From Desertimonas sp963786985 (lineage in GTDB: Bacteria; Actinomycetota; Acidimicrobiia; Acidimicrobiales; Ilumatobacteraceae): a stretch of DNA of 64,000 nucleotides. A model generated the notes under the pieces. It had not been told where the DNA came from, ran no database searches, and saw only the letters and a list, made by a program, of their open reading frames with translations. The position numbers and the translations under genes were made by a program. The stretch is from NCBI GenBank assembly GCA_963786985.1, contig CAWBBL010000031.1:62001-126000 (forward strand), in the 5' to 3' direction. Shown here piece by piece: positions 27,025-34,914 of this stretch. How positions within the stretch are numbered: the first letter of the stretch is position 1; each line of letters opens with the position of its first letter.

Positions 27025-28219
27025 GTGAACACGCCTGGACCACGGCGGTCGGAGATCATCACCGTGTACGCGGCGGGACTGTTCCAGGGACTCAGCCTCG
27101 TCGCCGTGCCGGCTGCCGCCACGATCCTCACCAGCGCCGATGGCTATGACCTGTCTGCCAGCCAGTACGGGCTGCTCTTCCTCCCCCAGGTGATCTTGGC
27201 GATCGCCGGCTCGTTGGCGCTGCCCTCGGTCTCGGCCGCGCATCGGTCTCAAGCGAGTGCTTCTCATCGGACTCGCCGCCGATACGGCGGCGATGGCGCT
27301 GCTCGTCATCAGCAACAGCGTGCGCACGGAGGCCGTGGCGTTCCCGATGTTGCTGGTGGTCACGGGCTGCCTCGGTCTCGGCTTCGGTCTGACGCTGGGA
27401 TCGATCAGCACCTACGCCGGGGCGTTCCAGCCGCAACGACGTGAGGTCGCGCTCACCGCCCTCAACGTGCTGCTCGGGCTCGGTACGGCCCTGTCGCCAT
27501 TGCTCATCGCCCTGTTCCTCGACATCGGCGAGTGGTGGTACCTGCCGTTGATCACGGCGGTCGGACTGGCGGCCGTGTTCGTCGTCGCCCTCGGCCTCCC
27601 GTTGCTCGCCGAACGGCTCCGCCGCCACCGGCCACGCGCGGCCGCCGATTCCACGTCGCTTCTGGCTGTTTGCCGCCGCCCTCGTCGCCTACGGCGCAGC
27701 CGAGACGATGTTCGGGAACTGGGGCACCACCTTGCTCGTCGACGAGGGGGTCGCCGCCACCTCGGCCACCTACGCCCTCGCCGCGTTCTGGGCGGCGGTC
27801 ACCGCCGGTCGCCTCGTCATCGCCCTCGTCGCCGACCGCATCGGTTCGACGCGGATCTACGTCGTGCTGCCCTGGGCGATCGCCGGTGCCTTGCTGATCG
27901 CCCCTACCGCTGACAGCGCGGCCGCGGGAATCGTCGTATTCGCCCTCGCCGGTCTGGCGTGCTCCGGGTTCTTCCCGATGACGATCGGCTACGGCGAGTC
28001 GTCGTTCCGCGGCATGGTCGAGTTGGCTGCCGGCTGGCTGATCGCCGCCTACCAGATCGGATATGGCCTCGCCGCTTTCGGCGGCGGGGCGCTGCAAGAG
28101 TCGATCTCCCTGCCCACGCTGTATCGCATCACCGCCGTGCTGGCGGTGGTGATGGGCCTGCTGTCGCTCCCATCCCGGACTCCGCCGGTCGGCTGCGGAT
28201 CACCCATTCTGGACGATGA
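27025..28219 (+). CDS. MFS transporter, split by at least two frameshifts
   Basis: The GTG at 27025 has GAGAGGAG 6 nt upstream. Three pieces in different frames give one 12-helix-type transporter: helices 1-2 (IITVYAAGLFQGLSLVAVPAAATIL); then, after a shift near 27240, GLKRVLLIGLAADTAAMALLV through LALGLPLLAERL; then, after a shift near 27640, RRFWLFAAALVAYGAAETMFGNWGTTLLV to the end. The exact C-terminus is unclear because a third shift near 28180 would give a stop at 28217-28219. Probably cytoplasmic-membrane exporter or sugar-type symporter; no substrate can be assigned. It precedes the oxidoreductase gene cluster on the same strand. Confidence 0.75.
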
Positions 28220-28285
28220 CCTGCTCCCGCTGCCTTCGTACCGTCGGAGCTGTACGAGTCAGCTGACCATGCGAGGAGGGCGCGC

Positions 28286-29839
28286 ATGCCCGACCATTAC
28301 GACGTCATCGTCATCGGAACCGGCGCCGGAGGCGGCACGCTGGCCCACACCCTCGCACCTCGGGCAAGCGGATTCTGCTCCTGGAGCGGGGGAACTTCCT
28401 GCCCGCGGGAGACGGAGAACTGGGACTCCAAGTCGGTGTTCCTCGACGGCAAGTACATCTCGCCCGACACCTGGTACGACGCCGACGGCAAGGCGTTCCA
28501 GCCGCAGGTCCACTACTTCGTCGGCGGGGCGACGAAGCTCTACGGCGCGGCGCTGTACCGGCTGCGCCCCCAGGACTTCGGTGAGATCAAGCACGCCGAC
28601 GGCATCTCGCCGGCGTGGCCAGTGAGCTACGACGACTTCGAACCCTGGTACACGAAGGCGGAGTGGCTGTATCAGGTCCACGGCAACCACGGCGACGACC
28701 CCACCGAGGGTCACTGGTCGAAGCAGTACCCGTGGCCGGCCGTCTCGCACGAACCGCGCATCCAGGAGATCACCGACAACCTGGCCGCCGCCGGCTATCA
28801 CCCGTTCTCGGCGCCGTGCGGGATCCTCCTCGACGAAGCCGACCGCCCTCGCAGCACGTGCATCCGCTGCACGTGGTGCGACGGCTATCCGTGCATGGTC
28901 CACGCCAAGTCCGACGCCGAGACGATCGCCGTGCGTCCGCTGCTGACGGCCCCCAACGTGACCCTGCTCGTCGAGGCCGAGGTGGTCAAGCTGGAGACCG
29001 ATCCTGCCGGTGGGAGCGTGACCGGGGTCGTCGTTGCGCGCGGAGGTGCGCAAGAGACCTACACCGCCGACATCGTGGTGGTCGCGGCCGGAGCGTCGAA
29101 CAGCGCCAAGTTGCTCTTGCAGTCGGCCAACGATCAACATCCCAACGGCCTGGCGAATGGCTCGGACCAGGTCGGGCGCAACTACATGTACCACAACTCG
29201 AAGGCCGTGGTCGCGCTGTCCAAGGAGCGCAACGACACCGTGTTCCAGAAGACCCTCGGCCTCAACGACTTCTACCTCGAGGGCTCTCACGACGGCGGGC
29301 CGCTCGGCAACATTCAGATGGTCGGCAAGTCCAACGGGTGGGCGATGAAGGGCGAGGAGCCCAAGCTGACGATGTTGGCCCCGCACTGGAGCCTCGACGA
29401 GGTGGCCGAGCACGCCGTCGACTTCTGGCTGACGACCGAGGACCTCCCCGACCCCGACAACCGGGTGACGATCGACGCCGACGCCAACGTCCACCTGGCG
29501 TACACCTCGAACAACGACGACGAGGCCGCCGGCCTCTACCACGAGCTGAAGAAGATCCTCAATCACATCGGGATGGCCGAACACCACGTCCTTGGCAAGA
29601 ACTTCTACATGAAGATGAACATCCCGATCGCCGGATGCGCCCACCAGGCCGGCACCTGCCGGTTCGGTGCCGACCCGGCCACGTCCGTGCTCGACCCGAA
29701 CTGCAAGGCGCACGAGGTCGACAACCTCTACGTCGTCGACACCAGCTTCTTCCCCAGCATCGGGGCCGTGAACCCGGCCCTCACGGCGATGGCCAACGGC
29801 ATCCGGGTCGGCGAGCACCTCCTCGAGCGTCTCGGATGA
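28286..29839 (+). CDS. GMC-family FAD-dependent oxidoreductase, with a short out-of-frame patch
   Basis: 517 residues from an ATG with GAGGAGG 8 nt upstream. FAD-binding Rossmann start YDVIVIGTGAGGGTLAHTL; then residues 24-40 read as non-family sequence (PRASGFCSWSGG). Shifting frame between about 28352 and 28408 restores GKRILLLERGNFLP, the expected second strand with the Glu that binds FAD ribose. So two compensating indels are present. The rest is intact: HYFVGGATKLYGAAL, TACIRCTWC-like Cys cluster, and the C-terminal catalytic region AGCAHQAGTCRFG with NPALTAMANGIRVGEHLL. It oxidises an alcohol or sugar; substrate unknown. Confidence 0.85.
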   Translation: MPDHYDVIVIGTGAGGGTLAHTLAPRASGFCSWSGGTSCPRETENWDSKSVFLDGKYISPDTWYDADGKAFQPQVHYFVGGATKLYGAALYRLRPQDFGEIKHADGISPAWPVSYDDFEPWYTKAEWLYQVHGNHGDDPTEGHWSKQYPWPAVSHEPRIQEITDNLAAAGYHPFSAPCGILLDEADRPRSTCIRCTWCDGYPCMVHAKSDAETIAVRPLLTAPNVTLLVEAEVVKLETDPAGGSVTGVVVARGGAQETYTADIVVVAAGASNSAKLLLQSANDQHPNGLANGSDQVGRNYMYHNSKAVVALSKERNDTVFQKTLGLNDFYLEGSHDGGPLGNIQMVGKSNGWAMKGEEPKLTMLAPHWSLDEVAEHAVDFWLTTEDLPDPDNRVTIDADANVHLAYTSNNDDEAAGLYHELKKILNHIGMAEHHVLGKNFYMKMNIPIAGCAHQAGTCRFGADPATSVLDPNCKAHEVDNLYVVDTSFFPSIGAVNPALTAMANGIRVGEHLLERLG

Positions 29840-29882
29840 GCATCACCCCACCACACGATCTGATTGGAAACGGAGAAACATC

Positions 29883-30653
29883 ATGACAACACTCACGGGC
29901 AAGGTGGCCATCGTCACCGGGGGCAACAGCGGCATCGGCAAGGCGGTCGTGCTGGCGCTCGCCGAGGCCGGGGCCAACATCGTGATCGACTACGTCGCCA
30001 ACGAGCAAGCCACCGAGGACCTCGAGAAGAAGGTGGCCGCGTTGGGTGACCAGTCGATCGGCGTCGACGCCGACGTGAGCAAGTTCGCGGATCTCGAAAT
30101 GCTCGTCAAGTCGGCGGTCGATGCCTTCGGCCGCCTCGACATCATGGTCAACAACGCCGGCGTCGAGACGCGCACGTCGATCCTCGACACCACCGAGGCG
30201 CAGTACGAGAAGGTGATGGAGATCAACCTCAAGAGCGCCTTCTTCGGAACGCAGCTGGCCGCCAAACAGATGATCGCCCAGGGAGACGGCGGACGGATCA
30301 TCAACATCACGTCGGTGCACGAGGACTGGCCGATGCCCGGCAACACCGCCTACTGCCTCTCCAAGGGCGGCATGCGGATGCTGACCCGCACGGCCGGCGT
30401 CGAACTCGGTCCCCACGGCGTCACCGTCGTCGGAGTCGGTCCGGGAGCCGTCGCCACCCCGATCAACGTCTCGACGATGAACGACCCGGCGAAGATGGCG
30501 ACGCTCGACGCCGCCATCCCCCTCGGGCGGATGGCCGAACCGCACGAGATCGGCAGCGTGGTGGCGTTCCTCGCCGGTGACGGCGCCAGCTACCTCACGG
30601 CGACGACCGTCTTCGCCGACGGCGGCATCATGCACTCCAGCCCGGGCCTGTAG
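29883..30653 (+). CDS. Short-chain dehydrogenase/reductase, glucose 1-dehydrogenase-like
   Basis: 256 residues. Nucleotide-binding TGGNSGIG (residues 12-19), NNAG (90-93), catalytic Ser144, Tyr157 and Lys161 (YCLSK), and the substrate-side PGAVATPIN. The overall pattern (SVHEDWPMPGNTAY, ending FADGGIMHSSPGL) is that of glucose 1-dehydrogenase-type SDRs that use NAD(P)+. It is 43 bp after the GMC oxidoreductase and 2 bp before NDH-2, in a cluster of redox genes on one strand. GGAGAAA precedes the ATG. Confidence 0.88.
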   Translation: MTTLTGKVAIVTGGNSGIGKAVVLALAEAGANIVIDYVANEQATEDLEKKVAALGDQSIGVDADVSKFADLEMLVKSAVDAFGRLDIMVNNAGVETRTSILDTTEAQYEKVMEINLKSAFFGTQLAAKQMIAQGDGGRIINITSVHEDWPMPGNTAYCLSKGGMRMLTRTAGVELGPHGVTVVGVGPGAVATPINVSTMNDPAKMATLDAAIPLGRMAEPHEIGSVVAFLAGDGASYLTATTVFADGGIMHSSPGL

Positions 30654-30655
30654 CC

Positions 30656-32038
30656 ATGGCCGAGGAGGCGGCACGACACAGGGTGGTCGTCGTCGGTGCC
30701 GGTTTCGGCGGGCTGCTGGCGATCCGCCATCTCGCCCATGCGCCCGTCGACGTCACCGTGGTCGATCGACGCAACCACCACCTGTTTCAGCCGCTGCTGT
30801 ACCAGGTGGCCACCGGGATGCTCTCGCCGGGGCAGATCGCCCCGGCGATCAGGCACGTCGTGCGGCGCTACAAGAACGTCCGGGTCGAGCTGGCCGAGGT
30901 CACCGGCTTCGACCTCGAGCGCCGGATCGTCCATGCCACCACCGCCGCCCACCTCCGGAACTTCGAGATCCCGTATGACAGCCTGATCGTCGCCGCCGGG
31001 GTGACTCAGTCGTACTTCGGGCACGACGAGCTCGCCCGCTACGCACCCGGAATGAAGACGATCGACGACGCCCTCGAGCTGCGCCGGCGGATCTTCGGCG
31101 CCTTCGAGATGGCGGCCGTCGAGGACGACCCCGCCGAGCGGGACAAGTGGCTGACCGTCGTCATCATCGGCGCCGGCCCGACCGGGGTCGAGTTGGCCGG
31201 GCAGGTGCGCGAGCTGGCGGTCCGCTGCCTCAAGGGCGAGTTCCGCACGTTCGATCCCGCCTCGGTGCGAGTGCTCCTGCTCGATGGCGGCAAAGAGCCG
31301 CTGGCCACGTTCGGCGACCGGCTGTCCGGCAAGGCAACGAAAGAACTGGAGCGCATCGGCGTGGAGCTGCGGATGGGCGCCCGGGTTGTGGGTGTCGACG
31401 CCTTCGGCGTCGACGTGGCGAGCGCCGACGGCAGCAAGTCGCGGATCGACACTCACACGGCGATCTGGGCCGCCGGCGTCCAGGCGTCCCCATTGGCCGC
31501 CAAACTGGCTGAAGCCAGCGGGGCGGAGGTCGACCGCGCCGGCCGGATCGAGGTGCTGCCCGACCTCACCGTTCCCGGGCACCCCGAGGTCTTCGCCATC
31601 GGTGACATGGCCGTCCTCGGCAAGCTGCCCGGGGTTGCCGAGGTCGCCATGCAGGGCGGGTTGCACGCAGCGAACACGATCCGGCGCCGGCAGAACGGAA
31701 AGTCCGGCGTCCCCTTCAAGTACCGCGACCTGGGCAGCGTCGCCACGATCGGCCGGTTCCGGGCCATCGCCAGTGTGCGCAAAGTACGCCTCAGCGGGTT
31801 CCCCGGTTGGGTGGTGTGGTTCTTCGTCCACCTCGCCTTCCTCACCGGGTTCGGCGATCGATTCACGACGATGATGCGTTGGCTCCGCTCGATGATCGGG
31901 CGTGGCCGTGCTGAGCGCGAGTTCAGCACCGCCCACACGGGCGGCGACCTCAGCCTGCCGGAATCGGTCCGCGAGATCGTCGAGCCGGCACTGTTTCCCG
32001 ACGCGCCGGTCGTCGCCCCCGACACGGCCAACCCGTGA
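30656..32038 (+). CDS. ndh: Type II NADH:quinone oxidoreductase (NDH-2)
   Basis: 460 residues. FAD-binding RVVVVGAGFGGLLAIRHL near the start, NHHLFQPLLYQVATGMLSP (family hallmark), second dinucleotide fold VVIIGAGPTGVELAGQ, and a third conserved FAIGDMA with the quinone-side AMQGG. A membrane-associated C-terminal segment (FPGWVVWFFVHLAFLTGF) is as expected. It transfers electrons from NADH to the quinone pool without proton pumping; here it could feed the cytochrome bd oxidase. It follows the SDR stop by 2 bp, so co-translation is likely. Confidence 0.92.
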   Translation: MAEEAARHRVVVVGAGFGGLLAIRHLAHAPVDVTVVDRRNHHLFQPLLYQVATGMLSPGQIAPAIRHVVRRYKNVRVELAEVTGFDLERRIVHATTAAHLRNFEIPYDSLIVAAGVTQSYFGHDELARYAPGMKTIDDALELRRRIFGAFEMAAVEDDPAERDKWLTVVIIGAGPTGVELAGQVRELAVRCLKGEFRTFDPASVRVLLLDGGKEPLATFGDRLSGKATKELERIGVELRMGARVVGVDAFGVDVASADGSKSRIDTHTAIWAAGVQASPLAAKLAEASGAEVDRAGRIEVLPDLTVPGHPEVFAIGDMAVLGKLPGVAEVAMQGGLHAANTIRRRQNGKSGVPFKYRDLGSVATIGRFRAIASVRKVRLSGFPGWVVWFFVHLAFLTGFGDRFTTMMRWLRSMIGRGRAEREFSTAHTGGDLSLPESVREIVEPALFPDAPVVAPDTANP

Positions 32039-32071
32039 GCGAGGCGACGGCGGAGCCAGCGTGGTAGGTCG

Positions 32072-32593
32072 TCAGCGTCTGGCCAGGAACCGCAGCCGCG
32101 CCGCCCGCGCATCCCAGGAGTAGACGACAGCACTGCCGGCGATGAGGTCGTGGAGAGCGCGTCGGTCCCGGCGGAGCACGATCAGCAGGAAGCCGAACCC
32201 GAGGAGCAGGAAGCTCAGCGGCAACGCGAGGACGCGGAGTACTGCATGCCACCCGCCGAGGTCGCCGCCGTCAGCCCGCACCGCCCGAACGCCGAACGCC
32301 GCCATGCCGAAGGTGCGACCGGAAGCCGCCAGCGGATAGGCGAAGTAGAAGAACACCCACACGACGAGGGCGACCTTCGACACGACAGGCGCCTCGGAGA
32401 GCCGAACCGGATCGCGAAGCAACACCGTCAGCACGTACTCGACGACTTGCCCGCCGAGGGAGAAGAGGACAGAGATCGTCAGGACATCGACGACGAACGC
32501 GGCGAAGCGGGTCACGATTCCCGCGTAGTGCCCCTCCAGTCCCGTGCTGCGGCCGACATCGATCCGTGCATCGTTGACGCCCACGGCCGTCAC
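32072..32593 (-). CDS. RDD family membrane protein, last gene of the WS/DGAT operon
   Basis: 173 residues with three to four helices. RDD marks are seen: RFAAFVVDVLTISVLF with the conserved Arg and Asp in helix 1, YPLAASGRTFGMAAFGVRAV, and RRALHDLIAGSAVVY. RDD proteins are poorly understood; some are Na+/H+ antiporters. The start is GTG (GTGA, overlapping the upstream stop by 4 nt), so it is translationally coupled to the repeat protein. Convergent with NDH-2. Confidence 0.85.
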   Translation of the reverse strand: MTAVGVNDARIDVGRSTGLEGHYAGIVTRFAAFVVDVLTISVLFSLGGQVVEYVLTVLLRDPVRLSEAPVVSKVALVVWVFFYFAYPLAASGRTFGMAAFGVRAVRADGGDLGGWHAVLRVLALPLSFLLLGFGFLLIVLRRDRRALHDLIAGSAVVYSWDARAARLRFLARR

Positions 32594-33339
32594 GCTTCAG
32601 CCTCCGTTCGCTGGAGCAGCAGCGGTGGCCCGCCCGGCTGAGCCGACACATGTCGGCGCAGGATTCGGAAGACCCAGCGATGCACGAACGAGTCGAGACC
32701 GACCCCTTGGCTACGGACGACGTCGATGACCTGGCCCATCACCGCCGAACCGGATCGAGCCATCAGCGTGCCGAGCTCGGTCTGTTCCACAAGGGCGTCG
32801 AGGTCGACCCGTTGGACGACTGCGTTGAGGTCCACCTTGGCCATGATCTGATCCAGATCGAGCCGATCGACAACGGCTTGGAGATCGATCCGCGCGACCA
32901 ACTCATCGAGGTTGGCCGTGGCCAGCACGGCGTCGATGTCGACCCGGGCCAGGACACGGTTGATGTCCATCCGCTCCAGGACGAGATCGATGTCGAGCTT
33001 GTCGAGCAACTCGTTGAGGTCGAGGCGGGCGAGCAGCACTTGGAGGTCGACCTGCTCCATGACGGCTTGAATGTCGACCTTGTCGACGATCGCCTGCACG
33101 TCGACCTTGTCGACGATCGCCTGCACATCGACCTTGTCGACGACCCCTTCGATGTCGACCTTGTCGACGATGGCCTGGACGTCGACCCGCTGGACGACCT
33201 CGTCGACATCGAGGGCGCCGACCACTCCGGGGGCGACCTCGTTGGCGACGGACTGGACGATCTCTGTCGCTCCGCCGATCAGCGAGTCCAGCAGTCCATG
33301 GCGTTCGCGTCGACGACGTCCGCGCTGGCCCCGGGACAC
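32590..33339 (-). CDS. Nonapeptide-repeat protein (17 x 9 residues), unknown function
   Basis: 249 residues from a GTG 7 bp after the WS/DGAT stop. After a basic, helical N-terminus come 17 perfect-length tandem repeats of 9 residues (residues 43-195) with consensus [VL]D[VLI]xx[VIL][VL]x[KR], for example VDVQAIVDK. A 54-residue tail follows (GLDSFVHRWVFRILRRH...), with an amphipathic basic helix and no membrane helix of clear length. The repeat pattern has strictly conserved Asp2 and hydrophobic 1, 3, 6, 7. Similar VD-repeat proteins exist beside RDD genes in other actinobacteria as far as I recall, but I know of no function. No signal peptide. Confidence 0.8.
   Translation of the reverse strand: MSRGQRGRRRRERHGLLDSLIGGATEIVQSVANEVAPGVVGALDVDEVVQRVDVQAIVDKVDIEGVVDKVDVQAIVDKVDVQAIVDKVDIQAVMEQVDLQVLLARLDLNELLDKLDIDLVLERMDINRVLARVDIDAVLATANLDELVARIDLQAVVDRLDLDQIMAKVDLNAVVQRVDLDALVEQTELGTLMARSGSAVMGQVIDVVRSQGVGLDSFVHRWVFRILRRHVSAQPGGPPLLLQRTEAEA
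32755..33213 (-). repeat. Seventeen in-frame 27-bp tandem repeats encoding nonapeptides
   Basis: The repeat region of the gene above. Units 2, 4 and 5 are nearly identical at the DNA level (GACGTCGACCTTGTCGACGA type), others have drifted but keep the 9-residue period with no insertion or deletion. This length conservation argues for structural selection. Confidence 0.85.
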
Positions 33340-33346
33340 GTTCCGG

Positions 33347-34753
33347 TCAGCCCGATCTCTTTGGAGTGGGACTGGCAGCCGTGGCGAGGTAGCCGTCGAA
33401 CGCCTGGTGCAGGCACTCGATCAGCAGTTCGGGCTCGGCGATGGCGACCGAGTCGAGGGCGATGCCCACATCGAGGCGGCTGTCGTTGCCGAACGCCGTG
33501 ATGTTCATGGGGCAACCCAGCCGGGGGCCGAGCGGATAGCTCGCTTCGATGAGCGACCCACAAATGTGGCGTGTCCCGCGGAACCCCGGGAGCGCAGTTG
33601 CGGCGAAGTCGACGGAGTCGGCTTGGGCGTGCAGCGCCGGGAGGAGCAGCCGTGTCGGCAGGCGCCCGAGCGTCGCCGCCAACGTCGACGCGACCTGCAG
33701 CGCGGGCTCTCGGCGGGCTTGGGCCAGCCGCTCCACCACGACACCGAACTGTGGTCCCGGCCGGGCGACCGACGTCGGAACCTCGAGACGGGCTGGCGCG
33801 AACCAGTTGCCGCCGGTCTCATGCTCGCCGCGCCGGCTCGTCGGCGTGGCCAGGCGGAGTTCGGTCGTCGGCTGCCCGAGCTTGTCGTGGTATCGCCCCA
33901 GCCCATTGGCCGCTGCCGCCACCAGCAGATCGTTGCGGCTACCTCCGAGCGCCAGTGACGCGGCTCGCGCCCCGTCGACGGAGAACACCTCGAAGTGGCT
34001 GAGCAATGAACGCGCCGCCGGCCGTGACGACAGCGGGCCTCCGGTCACCATCATCTGGCGGGACACCGAGTTGGCAACATCGAGGGCTCGTTGGATCCCG
34101 CGCACTGCTGAGTCGACAAGATCCACGTCACGCGCCGCGTTGACACCGTCCAGGAACCGACGCACCACTCGAGGGGCATCGATGGTGATCGTCACCGTTC
34201 CCGGCTTCCGATCGACGTCCACCGACGGCTCCCGTTCGATCGGCCACACCTCCTCCTCGGTCGTTGTCGGGGCATCGCTCGTCCACTCGTGGTCATCGAG
34301 CAGCTGCCCGAGCAGCCGGACACCTCCGAGGCCATCGGTGAGCGCGTGGTGAGCGCGCAGATAGAGGGCGCCCCGACCGTTCTCGAGGCCCTCGATCAGC
34401 GTCACGTCCCACGGCGATCGCTCGGGGTCGAACGGGATCGACTCGAGCAATGCGATGAGATCGAGCGCCTGCCGCAGCGACCCTGGTTCAGCGACCGAGA
34501 GCGATCGGAAATGGTTGGCAGGCACGGGATCCGGATCGTCGACCCACGCCGGACGGGTCCGCATCGCCGTCGGATCGTCGGGGCGCTTGCGCAATCGTGG
34601 TACTCGGTCCGCCACCAGGGCCAGGCGTTCTTCCAGTGCCTTTGTGGTCGGCGGCCGATCGAGAAGGATGAGCGCGCCGACGGTCATCCGCAGGGTGGCG
34701 TCCTGGCCGACGCGCCACATGATCGCCTCCATCGGGCTCAGACGTTCAATCAT
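33347..34753 (-). CDS. Wax ester synthase / diacylglycerol acyltransferase (WS/DGAT family)
   Basis: 468 residues from the ATG at 34753 (GGGAG upstream). The active-site motif HHxxxDG is present as HHALTDG, with the C-terminal family motif around GSLIEASYPLGPRLGCPMNITAFGNDSRLDVGIALD. These enzymes esterify fatty acyl-CoA to a long alcohol or diacylglycerol and make storage wax or triacylglycerol in actinobacteria. It is the first gene of a three-gene operon with the nonapeptide-repeat and RDD proteins. Residues upstream of 34753 in this frame do not look like family sequence. Confidence 0.9.
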   Translation of the reverse strand: MIERLSPMEAIMWRVGQDATLRMTVGALILLDRPPTTKALEERLALVADRVPRLRKRPDDPTAMRTRPAWVDDPDPVPANHFRSLSVAEPGSLRQALDLIALLESIPFDPERSPWDVTLIEGLENGRGALYLRAHHALTDGLGGVRLLGQLLDDHEWTSDAPTTTEEEVWPIEREPSVDVDRKPGTVTITIDAPRVVRRFLDGVNAARDVDLVDSAVRGIQRALDVANSVSRQMMVTGGPLSSRPAARSLLSHFEVFSVDGARAASLALGGSRNDLLVAAAANGLGRYHDKLGQPTTELRLATPTSRRGEHETGGNWFAPARLEVPTSVARPGPQFGVVVERLAQARREPALQVASTLAATLGRLPTRLLLPALHAQADSVDFAATALPGFRGTRHICGSLIEASYPLGPRLGCPMNITAFGNDSRLDVGIALDSVAIAEPELLIECLHQAFDGYLATAASPTPKRSG

Positions 34754-34914
34754 CGCCACAGTCTCCCACCAACGAGTCGTAGCCGCGGCAGTGGCCGCGA
34801 CTGGCTGGTACTCATCGTCACGTCCAGCCGCGGAGGTGTCATCATCCGGTTCGGGTGATGCGGACGGACCGATCCGCGAGGACAATCATGGTGCCGGTCC
34901 GATCAGGGGGTGCC

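Noticed and set aside
26827..27411. Long N-terminal extension of the MFS remnant
   Set aside because: Arg/Ser/Pro-rich antisense reading of the next MFS gene; the ribosome-binding site and homology both point to 26826.
28259..29818. 519-codon open frame on the minus strand
   Set aside because: Antisense to the GMC oxidoreductase; sequence is full of V, G, D and R as expected for the complement of a GC-rich gene and shows no domain.
32755..33213. Non-coding minisatellite
   Set aside because: Every unit is 27 bp and in frame inside an open reading frame with conserved residue pattern and flanking coupled genes.
32650..33501. 283-codon plus-strand frame rich in D, V and H repeats
   Set aside because: Complement of the nonapeptide-repeat gene; repeats are forced by the other strand.
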